DNA of 64,000 nt from Cavia porcellus. Its lineage: Eukaryota; Chordata; Mammalia; Rodentia; Caviidae. Under the pieces are notes generated by a model that ran no database searches, had not been told where the DNA came from, and saw only the letters and a program-made list of their open reading frames with translations. This document shows positions 37,332 to 49,539 of the stretch, one piece after another. The stretch is taken from positions 129,639,337-129,703,336 of the forward strand of contig NW_026947485.1 in NCBI RefSeq assembly GCF_034190915.1, given 5' to 3'. How positions within the stretch are numbered: the first letter of the stretch is position 1; every line of letters starts with the position of its first letter. The translations under genes and the position numbers were made by a program.

Positions 37332-37462
37332 CTGGTAGCATTTTGTTCAAGCTGTTCATCAATGTCGCTGAAGATCTGCTTACACTCAGAGTCTCCGGGA
37401 AATGAATTTAACAAACATTGTAGGTCAAAAGTAGTGTGGGAATATTCATCAACACAATCCAT
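37332..37462 (-). CDS. KIAA0825: KIAA0825 first coding exon (initiator exon), residues 1-43 plus two bases of codon 44
   Basis: The minus strand has a pyrimidine-rich acceptor (ttggttcctcag) ending at 37464. One base later is the ATG at 37462-37460, so the exon itself starts at 37463. The frame begins [15 protein letters not shown], continues with [10 protein letters not shown] and [13 protein letters not shown], and stops at the donor CCAG|gtaaat (exon end 37332). This matches the N-terminus of human KIAA0825 as I remember it (MDWDDEYSH..., ...LLNSFPGD..., FSDIDEK). The start is chosen because it is the first ATG after the acceptor and agrees with that N-terminus. The last two bases (AG) join C of the next exon to make Ser44. 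KIAA0825 is a poorly understood, largely helical protein; biallelic human variants are linked to postaxial polydactyly. No signal peptide or membrane segment is visible here. The match is from memory, not alignment. Confidence 0.93.
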
Positions 37463-38289
37463 TCTGAGGAACCAAGAATAAATAACAAAACATGTCAGTT
37501 ATTCTAAAATGCCGGGGAAAAACCCTCCCAAGTTCTGCTACTAAATTAAATATACTGATTTCTTTACAGACACAAGGAGATACGGCAGTGGAAGGAATTA
37601 AGGTATTATCAAGCTAGGTAGAGTGTTTTGTTTTCTCAATTCATGGTGAGTAACTTCGTATTCACACTTTAATATTTTGAAAGGCTAATGTCCACAAGTT
37701 AAATGCAACATTAAATAATATGAAATCATAAGACCCAATTAGACAAGTTTGGCCAAGATTTATCCTACAAGAGAGCCCATGAAATAGTGACAACGTGTCT
37801 ATCTTATATCTAAGATGTCTTGCTTTTCTCTTCTACGTGAAGCTGAACTACATATATATTTTTTTTCCCTAGGGTAACATAGGAACACTGCAGAATATGT
37901 GACACAACAAAATTCTAAAAAGTTAGTGCCTTAGGACCTGTGAATTCAGCATTCAGTTTTTGCAAGCAGTTTGTAAGTAGAGGGTAAGGGTTCCAGCCTG
38001 GACTCCACACCTCAGTTCTGCTCTGTTCTTTCCTTTCCATTGCACATATTCAACTTTCATTACAGTTAAAGGCTTTCTATTCTAAAAAAAACCCTAAACA
38101 ACCAAACTTCCAAAAGATAACAGTAGAAACTCTGACAGTGAAAGTGGCAATTTTTAGCTTAAAGCAAGACATTACACAGAAATTAATGATTAAATTGGTT
38201 TAATAATTAAGAATGTGTTAAGGAGATGAAGAGGTTGTTTAAAGTTTTTGGTAATATGTCATTAAATATTACGGGAAATTTTAGACATT

Positions 38290-38445
38290 AAAATGGCAAT
38301 CAAGTCCCACTCAAGCAACTTAGCAAGATACTCTCTCAAAATAAAAAGATTTTAAAAGAGTGCTGGTGTGGCAGGGTGGGGTGGGAAGTCTGAGGATGTA
38401 GCTCAGGGGTAAAAGGACCCTGGATTTAATCTGCAATACCAAGGA
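38290..38445 (+). mobile_element. B1 + ID composite SINE, 5' shortened, plus
   Basis: actcaagcaacttagcaaga tactctctcaaaataaaaag (end of 7SL part), then tctgaggatgtagctcaggg gtaaaaggaccctggattta (ID part). Confidence 0.75.
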
Positions 38446-38514
38446 ACAACCAAGACACTAATATATGCAAAAGAGGAAGCCCCTGTGGTAGTTAGGAGCC
38501 TCTGTCTGCCCAGG

Positions 38515-38537
38515 TGAATGAATGAATGAATGAATAA
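38515..38537. repeat. (GAAT)n microsatellite
   Basis: Five GAAT units in register. Confidence 0.9.
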
Positions 38538-38601
38538 GAAACTACTGATATGGTTTTCATGCACATTTCATTGCTATATTGTGGGTAATGTTTTTGTTCT
38601 T

Positions 38602-38738
38602 GTTTGGTTTTTGAGACAAGATTTTGATATGAAATTCAGGCAGGTCTTGATCCCAATATGTATCCTTAGCTGGCCTCAAACTTACAATTGCTTGCCTCTG
38701 CCTCCTAACTGCAGTGATCACAGGTGTGTGCTTGGCTT
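38602..38738 (-). mobile_element. B1/Alu-like SINE, minus
   Basis: tttggtttttgagacaagat, agctggcctcaaacttacaa, gcctctgcctcctaactgca gtgatcacaggtgtgtgc: complement of B1. Confidence 0.85.
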
Positions 38739-39013
38739 GATTCGTTTTTCTGTTTGTATTTTTTAAGGGAATTCATTCTAAACCTAGTGCTAAAAGTCAG
38801 CACATTCTTGTATTAGTGATTATACTGAGATAGAACATGAAAATACAAGTACTATATAATAGGCATGTAATAAAAGAACCTCCTTACTTATTCAAGACAC
38901 TGGGTCCTGGATATTAATGTTTCAGCAAATTGTTTAAGTCTATTGAAGGAAAATATAACACCTTTCTTTTTTAATTCCTCTCAAAATATACATGGTCAAA
39001 AATGTATATTATA

Positions 39014-39163
39014 AATTGGGTGTGGAGGCACATGCCTATAATCTCATCATGCAGGAGTCTGAGCAAGAGGATTGCAGCAAGTTTGAAGCAAGCCAGGGGT
39101 TATACAGAGTGAGTTCCAGGCCAGCTAAACTACATAGCGTGGTGCTGTCTCAAAAACAAAAAT
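39014..39163 (+). mobile_element. B1/Alu-like SINE, plus
   Basis: tgggtgtggaggcacatgcc tataatctcatcatgcagga, gagcaagaggattgcagcaa, gagtgagttccaggccagct and a tgctgtctcaaaaacaaaaa tail. Confidence 0.87.
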
Positions 39164-40156
39164 GTCTACTACATTCATAATTATCTAAATAAATTTTAAA
39201 GAATACTGATCTCCACAGACTTTTAATGCTTAGTTATTACTGAGCTAGGAGATTAGGGTGTGGCAAAGTGGCTGGGGAGGTAGGTGTGACTCTTGAGTAA
39301 CAAGATCTCAGAACATTCACACAGAACAGTTCCCAAAGCTCTGCACATGGACTTCTGGCGAGAGCTCCAGCAGGTTTTCACCAGCATGGTCTCGACCTGA
39401 GCTCGGCCTGAGGAATGGGATCCCAGCACTGCCTCCAAGACCCAGATGTAGAAGTTACCTTAGGTTTCCTTGAGATTGCATCCCTATAGAAAGATACAGA
39501 TACCAAGAAGACCTTGCTATTGTGGCTTTCCTCACTAAGGTCCATCCTGCTTTCTCTAGGGTGTTCTTTTATCTTGTTTCTTTTCTCTTTTACTCCACCC
39601 AAACTCACTCTGAAAAGTCAATTTCTACTTTACTCTTCACTTTTGTCAATAAATTTTGTCACTGCTTTTTGCTAATTTCACTCAACTCTTCATTAAGGGC
39701 AGAAGAACCTGGAATCCAGTTCCTCACAGAGGGGTAAGCAAGCCAGAATCCAGTAACACTGAACTGGTGAGCCGCTTTTAGAATAAGCTACCTGACAACA
39801 TTAGTACTTTAAACATTAGCACTCTAGTCATTTCATATTTTAGGAGAAAGTTTGGCAATTAATCATCTTCACTGCCATTTTTAAAAGGCTCTAGCTCTAA
39901 GACAACATACTATAGGAAATACACAATAACAAATTAGGAGCTAAATTCATTTCATAAGAATGTTTCATAATTTTCATTCACTTCACATAGAATTCCTATA
40001 CATCATATCTTGCTTAGTATATTTCAAATATAACATTCTATCTGAAAATTCACTTTACTCAGTAAAATAATGAAATAAAGTAGTAGCCTATTCTAATTGT
40101 GTCTACAGTTTTCTCACAATCCTTGGAGTACAAGGAGAGAAGGAAGGAGGAAAGAG

Positions 40157-40655
40157 GGCTTACAGCTTGTATCTGGATATCCACCCAAAGCCTCATGTGT
40201 TTATAGGTGGGGCCTTTTGGAGCAGACTAGATCTAGGGCAGAAGTGGTGAAAGCACGGCATGATATAGCACACTGTTATCATTGAAAGCTTTAAAAGTTT
40301 TGCTATCGCTGTTACAGAGTGTGTGATACTGGAATTACAGACTGGGTTAGCCCAGCCCTAGGTATAGTTAATGCAGCCCCACCCTGGCTGAGGGTGACAG
40401 CATCAGTAGCCTTATATCCTGGATGGAGTATAAAGTGAGAGGTGGCAGTTCTTCCACTTCTGCTCTGCTGCTTTGCTGTCTTCTGCCTGCCACACCACGG
40501 ACTGTTGTTTCTTCTCTGTGATTTGCCTGTGCTGTGCTACACTGCATTGGAGTGAACCAACTATAGACGGAAGCCTCTACAAGCTATGTGCCAAAATAAA
40601 TCCTTAACTTGTGGGAGACAACTCCAGTGACTCCCGTTGAATGCAAAACGATTAC
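40157..40655 (+). mobile_element. MaLR-type LTR, plus
   Basis: cttgtatctggatatccacc caaagcctcatgtgtttata ggtggggccttttggagcag, a tctgctctgctgctttgctg ... gccacaccacgg stretch and gtgccaaaataaatccttaa cttgtg. This is the layout of rodent MT/MST LTRs of the mammalian-apparent LTR retrotransposons. A tct-tac insertion may split it. No internal region is present, so it is a solo LTR. Confidence 0.65.
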
Positions 40656-41480
40656 TGCAGCTTTGATTATTTGGAGACTTATTTCATTATATAATATGTA
40701 GAGAACTGGCTATGGTATTTCCTTCTCTCTTCAGTTGGCTCTAAGCATTGCAAGTAGCTAGCTGAGGTAGTGGTTATAATCTCTAAAGCCAACAGTCAGT
40801 CCTGTTTCCTCTCACAGTGCTCTCCCATAAGGGATATGAGCACAGCGAGATGTTAGAGCTAACAGCTCTGGGAGCATCAACTGGGTAGGAGCCTCGAGGT
40901 AAAGAGGCTATGACTCCCCAGGGCACAAGAGTTTACATATCAGAAACCAAAGTAACAGCCTCCCAAAACAATTCAGCTGCTACCTTAATTAGATTATGTG
41001 AATTGATCCTTCTGCATATCTTCATCTCTGCAATTTACAGCCAGGTGGGGAGATTCCTTTCTCTCCACCTAGCTAGCCAGCTCAAGTTACTCATATAATT
41101 CCCACTATCCTCACTGTCACTCATCTCTAAGCCACTCCCTTCTTCACAAAATAATAAATTCTGGGAGAGGCCTAATACCAAGGCCTTTGTCCACACATCC
41201 TCATGGGGATTGGGCTTAGGACCCCTTGGCTGCCCTTAATTTGGAACATGTCTTGGTGTCTTTCCTCTTGCTGTGAGTTGCATTGGTGGTAGTAGATTGA
41301 AATTAACTTGCTGAGATTCCAATGATGTCTCAATGGGATTACAAATACAACTTTTTGGATTGTGAGGAAAACTAAAATGAGGATTACAATACTTGGATGA
41401 CTGAATTCAATATTTGGGATTACAGTATACCTTGTGCATGTAGGGTACTTTGTCCAAGAAATGAGAAAGGTAACTAAAAC

Positions 41481-41635
41481 AGGAAGGGAGGAAGGAAGGA
41501 ATGAAAGGAAGAAGGAAGGAAGGAAGGAAGGAAGGAAGGAAGGAAGGAAGGAAAGGAAAGGAAAGGAAAGGAAAGGAAAGGAAAGGAAAGGAAAGGAAAG
41601 GAAAGGAAAGGAAAGGAAAGGAAAGGAAAGGAAAA
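41481..41635. repeat. Compound (GGAA)n-(GGAAA)n microsatellite
   Basis: About 70 bp of GGAA-based tetramers with a few interruptions (pure from about 41509 to 41550), then about 16 GAAAG pentamers (41551-41634). All three reading frames are open through the array on both strands, which yields long but meaningless frames. Confidence 0.97.
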
Positions 41636-42098
41636 TAACAGGGTTAGCACCACACAATGGTGAGGAAACACTGGCTGTGACCTCACAGCAACCTGTGATC
41701 CTATCCTTGCTCCGTGACACACATGTTGAGTCTCCATATGAAATAACAGATAATAAATAAAGATTTGGTTAAATTTTAATTACCCCATGTAACAGAAGCT
41801 AACAGAGGTTAGCTAGTGGGGCTGGACCCTGGGCTTCCTGGGTACTGGTCTAGGTTCCCAGCAATGCTCTGCCCGGGTCTGCTCTGAGACTCACTGCACT
41901 TCTTGGAATATCACAATGAGAATCCGTCCAGCCCACACTTACCATTTTTAAAATGGGTTGTAAGCATCATTTGTCACACCACAGAGTGGCCACTGTACAC
42001 TCTCAAAGGACATCTTAGGTACTATAACCATTTTACTAAGTTTTTTACATGATTTCATGTCATTTGTATGGTTGAAAGAAAATCAGTTATTTTGTATT

Positions 42099-42178
42099 GT
42101 TTTTGTACCGGGGATCGAACTCATGACCTCATGTTTTCCAGGCAGGTACTTAGGGTGTTGAGCTAAATCCCTGGCCTT
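42099..42178 (-). mobile_element. ID-type SINE, minus
   Basis: tttttgtaccggggatcgaa ctcatgacctcatgttttcc aggcaggtac ... gttgagctaaatccctggcc: complement of the same young subfamily as the 35.58-kb copy. Confidence 0.9.
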
Positions 42179-43639
42179 TTGTACTGTTTTTATATTGAAT
42201 ATGTGCATACATTTTTCATTGCAATCAGTTCAGCAGTAAAATAATGAACCAGTACATTGTTGAACATTCAGAGGAGGTCGGCAAATGTGATTTTGATGGA
42301 TTTCGTATCTATACAGTTATGTGATTTTGTTTTTTTTTGCTATTTAACCTCAATGTGGAAAATAATCGACAAATACAAAGACTACATCACAGAAAGTCAC
42401 GTGATAAAATGATAAGGCATCATGATGATGGTTCAGAGCTTTCCTGTGATCTGTCTGGGTCCGTGAGACCTCTACACCTACAATACCGTGTAGAGGGGAT
42501 TAAGGACGAAAGTCAGCTGAGGCAGCAAGTTTAACATGATTGTGGTAGGATGAGGGGAAAATGGTCAAAAAGAATTAATAGGGTAAAAAATTTAGCCACA
42601 GTAAATGAGGATGTAAAATGAGAAATAAAGGAGGGTGGAAGGAGTGGCTGAAGCTGGAGACTGATCACACTTGAGAGGCCTGGTTGGAAAATCAACAGTG
42701 TCTGCAAAAAACGAACCACATGAACAAACTGCTCCAGTTCAGAAAACACCAAGCTCCAGAGGATCCAAGCAATGGGTTCCTAGGGAATGGGGTTCTGTGT
42801 GACATTAAACTGCTAAATGTATAAATAAACAACTCTCTACAGTGGTTGAGCAGTTCCTTTCCTCTCATCTGGACAGAGGGCTCCCCCTGATCCCAGCTTT
42901 CTGGGTCTTTCATTTCTTCACCTTCTTGCCACCCTTCATGGTCCTCGCCCTGGGCAATTTGAGAGCAGCATGGGTCACAGCAGGAGGGAGGGTGGAGCAT
43001 GGTCAGTGATGCTGAGGTTTGGACATGATAGTTTCTGCATTCCCATGGCAGTGAATCCTCATACATACACTAAGCAATACTGTTTTCTAAGTAAAAGATA
43101 AGTCTGACCTCAAAACAGAAAAGTAAACTACTAGAGGTCCTATGTAGTTGGGCAAACATTTCAGTAGTATATCAGAAAGGTAAAACTACCTTTAAAACTT
43201 CAGGAGAAAACAAGAGGATATAAGGCTACAGGTTAAGACAAGGCTTTTATATTCTGTTTCTGTTCCTGTACTTATAACAATTAACTTGTTATTTGAATGA
43301 CAATAATAATTTGATGTGAAAGGCATGAAACCTCTAATCAATGATTGACCAAAAATGGGAACTATAACTTTTGAAACTATAACTTTGGAGTTGCCATTCC
43401 ACAATATGGCTTTAAAATTTTCATTTGTACATTTTCTCATCATTTTTATATAAAGTTAAAAAGCAGCACTTAATGTTTCCAACAAGTAGTAACAGTCAAT
43501 CTCATATTAATTATTACATTTTAAATGATTAAAAAGCTATAGTTTAAAGAATTATATCTAAGCAAAAATCTGCAAATCAACTTTCAGCCCTAAGCAAATT
43601 GTAACACTTGAGTTGCAACTTCCCAAGAACAGTGACTAT

Positions 43640-43659
43640 AAAAAAAAAAAAAAAAAAAC
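43640..43659. repeat. Poly-A run
   Basis: About 19 A; no SINE body immediately upstream. Confidence 0.85.
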
Positions 43660-44524
43660 ATAAACACCGCCAGAAAATATTATAAAACAATACAAAATAT
43701 ACAGGTATGTGACCCCAAAGCCCACAAAAGTCATTCTGGAATCTCACTTTAACATATTTTATAATACCTCTCTAGTCCTATGATCTATTTTCTTTGTTTA
43801 AACCCAACTAACAGTAAGAGTCCTTATTTCACTTCCTTTTTATTTCTTTAGCAAAACTCCAGAGTGCCATTCTTCTGGTGAGCCAACAGAAGCTTTGAAA
43901 AATTCAAAGAAGAAAGAAAAACAAACCAGTGGAAAGAAATCCATAGTGAAATCAAGCAAAGAAAGGAGGAACATTAGGATCATGTAGTTCCTTCTCCAGG
44001 AAAAGCCCAGTGAGGAGGCTCACATGCCTGCTCATCTTTGGACACAATGAAACTGACTTGACCGGTTAGCTCAGGCTGGGGTAAAGTTTTACCAGTCAGA
44101 AATCTGTGTCTAATGCACAAAAAACACTGTGAAGGAGCATTATAAGGGAAGGGAGTATTCTGACTAATTAAAAATAATAACAAAATCCATATGCAATTTA
44201 AGAATTTTTAAACGTTGTATGTCACAAATCAAGAATCAGCAGATATAAGTCCTGATCTTATTGCTGCTAAACTCTTAGGGACCTGGGATACGGAATTCAG
44301 TCTCTTGAGAAAGAAAGAGCTCACATTTCTCATATATAGAATTAGATGGATCGATTTATTAGGCTCTAAGTATAAATTTATTGTGTTCTAAAAGGAATAG
44401 TAGAAGGACATGTTTCTGAATGCCCCAAATCAGCTCTTTGAATAGATAGATATATTTTGGTCATTATTAAAACTATCTTTTTTTTTTCTCTTGCATGTTT
44501 AGATCTTTTTATTTGTTCTTTCAT

Positions 44525-44768
44525 TGTTTTGGAGACAAGGTTTCATTATATTACCCAGATTGGTCTCAATCCTGTAGGGTTAAATTATCCTCCTGCCTTG
44601 GTTTCCAAAATAGCTAGTGGGCCTCTAGGCATCCACCATTCTGCCCACCTGCAGCAAGTTTTTGACACAGTGTCTCACTACGTTGCCCAGGGTGATCTCA
44701 AACTTGTGATCTACATGCTTTAGCCGCTTGAGAAGTTGGGATTACAGATGTGCACTGTCCTCCCTTGC
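44525..44768 (-). mobile_element. Two adjacent 7SL-like SINE units in tandem, minus
   Basis: Unit one: ttttggagacaaggtttcat ... cctgccttggtttccaaaat ... gcatccaccattc. Unit two: tttttgacacagtgtctcac tacgttgcccagggtgatct ... ttgggattacagatgtgcac. Two B1-type monomers lie head to tail with only a short linker, so the pair looks like an Alu dimer. Confidence 0.75.
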
Positions 44769-45159
44769 TAGAGATCCATTTTTAAGTCTTCTCTTTTTCT
44801 TTCCTCAGTCCTGACATATGGAAAGATAAATTAGAATCTATATCTTAGCAAGAAAGAATATGAGAAAAGAGGAAATGTGAGGTGGAAAGATATTCTTTTA
44901 CAGCAATGAGGAGATCCCTTGTACAACTGTGACCCACACCACCCACTCAGGTTCCTAAAACATTTTAAGAAGTAGCTAACTGACATGTCCAAATTCCTGT
45001 GACTTGGCAGACTCTAATCAGTAAGAGGTGTCTTAGGCCAACTGAGTTGACACTCCTCCACAAAGAAGAGGGGAATCAGAGCTGAACAGGGCATTGTGAC
45101 TTCAATCTGTTATCATTCCTTATATTCTTTATATCTTTTGTATTACTCCTTGTATTGCT

Positions 45160-45520
45160 TGTCTTACTTACTTTTCTCTTAGTGCTGAGACAAAATATCC
45201 AACACTCTTAAGTTAAAAGAGGAAAGATTTATCTAACTCACAATTTGTAGAGGTTTCAGTGCATAACTGGCTGGCTCCAAGGCTAGGTGGCACATGGCAG
45301 AGGGCAACAGTTCATGGCAGCAGAAGACACCAAAAGCAACAAGGGGGGAGACACACCTCTTTCTGTCCCTTTTATCTTTTCCAAATTACCAGGGTTATAA
45401 TGGTGCCAAATCAGTCAGTGGACTGATTTAGTAAATCACATACTTCAGCCACCTCTGAAAAAGCCCTGTGACTGCATGAGGCTTTGGGCAGACATTTAGA
45501 CACAAACCATCACATTGCTG
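45160..45520 (-). mobile_element. MaLR-type LTR, minus
   Basis: agtgctgagacaaaatatcc aacac, aagaggaaagatttatctaa ctcacaatttgtagaggttt cagt, gtggcacatggcagagggca and acacaaaccatcacattgct follow the complement of a MaLR LTR. Confidence 0.7.
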
Positions 45521-45734
45521 GTACAGTCGGTTTGATAAAACAGCAAAGTAAAAATAAAGTGTTACTAGGCTGTCACTTTTAAAACTAGACCAGCTAGTTC
45601 TTCTGACTCATTAACCTATGACTTCTGACATTATTTAGCTCACTTCTTAAACATTTTAAATAGTTCAGTGAACTCATTCTTTGAGAAATAAAGTGATGAT
45701 GGCTAAATAATAACATTAATGATATTAATAGCTA

Positions 45735-46065
45735 AATCAGCCTACCACTTATGTGAGTCAGGTGTTGTTCTAAGTACTTTACGAAGATGAACCTGTTTAA
45801 TTCTTAACAATGTCCTAGGGATAGATACTATTATATTCTCTATATGGATGATGTAGTAACTGAGGCTATAAAGGTTTATCACCTTCTTCCCCTATTTCTT
45901 TCATTTCTTTTCTGTCATCCCTCTCCTTCCCTCCCCTGGTCTCCCACTGCAGCCCCCCAGCCACACCCCTGGCTACAGACAGGAAAAAGGTTCATTGCTT
46001 GCTCAGTATCACTTAGATAGGAAGCGGCAGAGCTAGAATTTAGACTACTTCAAAATTGTGCTTAA
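45735..46065 (-). mobile_element. MIR SINE, minus, interrupted by a pyrimidine-rich insertion
   Basis: ttctaagtactttacgaaga, taattcttaacaatgtccta gggatagatactatt and actgaggctataaagg are the first half. cttgctcagtatcacttaga taggaagcggcagagctaga atttag is the second. About 100 bp of C/T-rich sequence (about 45885-45990) separates them. Confidence 0.7.
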
Positions 46066-46079
46066 TCACAATGTTATAA

Positions 46080-47400
46080 AGTATCTCTCAGTATAAATTC
46101 ACATTTTAAAAAACTATTTTACCACTAAAATGTGATTTGTTTTCTGTCACACACATTTGATAGCTTTTTCTAGAACCATTATACATGTCCTTTATTGTAA
46201 AGCCTATATATTTACAAAATAAATCTTCTCATAGTTATATGTTCCTCTGCGATATTATAAAGTTCTCAGAAATACCTTTCTCTTAATTGCTGGGAGTTAA
46301 AATTTTAATGTTTTAACCTCCCCAAAAGAATGAAAAATATTCAAATGGATCACAATTTGTTAAGTAGTTGCTAGTGCTTATTTATTGAAGTCTTTTGGTA
46401 GGAAACAACTTCTTATTCTATTTATTTTTCCAACTTTAATCCATATATTAGATTTCTTTTCATAGACTGCTGTGCTCTCTGCTAATAATTATGAAAGTTC
46501 TGAGTTCTATAATTAGGTGATTTAAAATATCCATATATATCTGGTAAGTACTCATATTAACATACTACAGCTACTAAAAGTCACTTTTAAAACATAAAAT
46601 ACTCTTCAGTTAATGATTTATATGTGCATGTATGAAGTAGAAATTGACAGGATCAGTCAGAATACAGTATTGCAGCTTGACAAGCAAACAGAATTAATTG
46701 TCATATGATTTACTCACCAAGTCTGACATTGCTTTATTTTTTGATGCACTGCTCTTTCTCAAAAATATTTTCATTTTAATAACTCTTTATAATTTTCAGT
46801 ACACAACCCTAGCCAACTCTAGTTTTAATAGAAATGAAGCCAAGATAAAGTAAAAATGAATTTTAATTTTATCATTCTTTTATAACTTGGCAGTCATACA
46901 TTTCAGATGATTTTAAAGTTATAAAATTTATTGTATGTTTTGAGATTAGAAATAAATAATGCTGCAAGTCATAGGGTTAATGAATAATGCATTTTCAAAT
47001 ATAGTAAAGGCTTATTAATTTAGAAAAAATAGTAAAAAATAGTAATAGAGCACTTTAAAAAAACAGTTGTATTATGTATCAACTGGGTACAGTAAACATA
47101 GCTTATGAGATGTCAGGTACAATTTTTCTTTTAATTATTAGGTAATGATTTGAATTTAGGACACTTTATATTTAAAATGAGGGACTTCTAAAGGATTTAA
47201 AGCTCTCAAAGTATGTCGCAAGAATTTAAGAATTTCTCTTAAAATGTTGTCAATAAAAAAAATGTTGTCAATAGTATTAAGTAGCTGGCCATTTATTATG
47301 GTATATTAAAATATTGGTAATATTGTTAATTAGATTAACAATTTTATTTTTTTAAAAAATCTGCCTTTTTATGATTTTCAGGGTTTTGCTCCAAGAGGTA
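46080..47400. other. AT-rich unique sequence
   Basis: No repeat core or credible frame recognised. Parts (about 46640-46800) mix TAAT cores with non-repetitive text and could be conserved; nothing in the sequence alone settles it. Confidence 0.3.
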
Positions 47401-49119
47401 TGACAATATCATGTCTCTGTTAACTGATTATAAACATATTCAAAGTTCTTTTCAGAAATCAACAAAACCCTCTCTGGGACCCTCTTCCTCACTTCATACT
47501 TTCTGCAAACAGGAGTCTGTATTTTTCAATTCTGTGTTTGCACCACCCTCTCCCTTGGACTAGAGTGCCTTCTGGCTCAACCCTTACAATGAAACTGGCT
47601 GAGTGCTTTTCACTTCCTATCATTCTTAGTCTCTTTTCACAATATGGAACTGATAGCTACTCCTTCCTTGGAACTCACCCATCTCTTGACAAACTTCCTA
47701 AGCTGTTCATAGCTGTGGGGAGACACCACTTTGGGTAGCTGGTTGGCTCATTCCTTTTTTTAGCTGATACGTAGCACGTGGATATAAAATGTGGGTTCAC
47801 TTCTGTGTTACGAGCCTAGCTCTCCTCGTCATACTAATCGCCTCACAGTTGAACCATCAAACACATAACTAAATGAACGTGAAGCTGAGAATCAAGGCAA
47901 GGTCAGGGACTCATTGGTGATAAACCAGTGAAGGTAATTCTAGCCTCCCAAGAGGAGGCACATGGATTTTGTTGGCCAAGGCCCCTGGAGCTGCACAGTT
48001 CCTGGCTTCTGAATGCCCACTTATGTAATCTTCTTTCAGTTCTGTGAGATACACACAAATCCTTTCCCTGCTCCACTGCCAGATAGCCACTCTGATTTTT
48101 TGTTATTGTTTTTGCTTACATTAACCAGAGTGGTTTTTATTAAAGTTGAAGTCATCTTGATTACTTCCTCTCATCTCCACCACTAAGCATAGATATTCAC
48201 TGTGGATATTTTCTCTAGATCTGTGATAAGCTTAGGAGCACATTACCCTAAATATGCCATTAGCGCCTGAGAGAACAGCTGAAGCAGAAAGGCCTTCCTC
48301 CCACACCTTCATCCTGTGCTCCTGCTCTGCAGTGGGCCATAACTGCAAATGCCTCTCTGTACCCCAAGGAAAGCGCTGATCTCTGACGACTTAGAGACAC
48401 AGAAGAGCTGAACAAACAGGTCTTGCTATGTTCACCCAGTTTATCATATTCTTTTGCCCTCTAAATATACGTCTTCATGGCTGCCCATAAAAATACACAA
48501 GCTTCCTTGTGTCTTTATTTCTCCAGCCTCCCATATAAACTTATATTACATGAATTAGTGTATTTTTCTACTATTAATCTTGTTCGTTAGAAGTCCTGGA
48601 TATGACTCATCTCACACCATGTTTGTTCCTCATTTTAAATACTCTTACTAAACATTCTTCATGTCAATTCTTGCTGATTTTGTGTGATTTTATGATAGTA
48701 GTTTTTTCTTCCAGTTTTAAAATTGTATTTTATTCAGTGGGTTTGCTGTTGTTCAGACTTGAGCACAGAAATCTCTCTCTACTGGCTTTCATTGTGCAGG
48801 GTTCACAGACTACCTTATTCCCTCTCTATGGTACTTTCTTCTCTTCTTATTCATTTCTGCTGGAATTTGTAGTCCTCACTCACTGTACATTGCTTTAACT
48901 GAGGAACTGCTTTCATCTACCATTACTATGTTGAAAATCCAAAATCTATGTCTCTACTTCTAGTCTTTCTTCCAAAATCCCAGCACATATTTCCAAGCAA
49001 TCAATAGACAATTACACATGTCTACAACTTAATACAAGAATCTTTTCCTCCTAATGGCTTCTTTTTTCTACCTTACAGGTTCAGATCAACGTAATCTCGT
49101 TACCCTTTATTCTTGTATC

Positions 49120-49300
49120 TTAAATAAGGTGCCAGCAACCTATGGCATGGCCTGTTTTTGTATCACCTGGAAGCTAAGAATGCTTTTATATTTCTAAAGG
49201 ATTGTATATATTTTACAGGCTGTATGTGGTTCACAATCTCCAAATATTTACTATCTGGTCCTTTACAATAGAAAATTTACTAACTGTTGCCTGAAATGAT
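49120..49300 (+). mobile_element. hAT-like DNA transposon remnant
   Basis: gccagcaacctatggcatgg cctgtttttgtatcacctgg and ctccaaatatttactatctg gtcctttacaatagaaaatt tactaactgttgcctgaa match the ends of a widespread non-autonomous mammalian hAT family, with the middle shortened. Confidence 0.55.
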
Positions 49301-49539
49301 CATTTAATTCTTTGGCCCTTTCTCTCCCAAATATCTTAAATGGCCACCAAATGTTCTCAAATGTTATGTTTCCCTCTGTCTATTACCAGTGTCCCAAATG
49401 TCCCAGGGTCCCAAATGTGAACATTATGTTTTAATGAAAAAGATGGAGAAACCTCCTATCTGGCTTCTAAGACTCACATCTCAGCGTAAGAGAAATATAT
49501 ATTTGACTTTTTACTTGTTTGCCTCCTTCTGGAACATAC

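Noticed and set aside
41172..41760. Long open frames (up to 182 codons) on both strands with repeated Phe-Leu-Ser-Phe-Pro or Arg-Lys-Glu-Gly
   Set aside because: They are translations of the GGAA/GGAAA microsatellite, which has no stops in any frame.
42692..43066. 124-codon open frame, minus strand
   Set aside because: No recognisable domain, no splice-site support, low-complexity text; consistent with chance in a slightly GC-rich patch.
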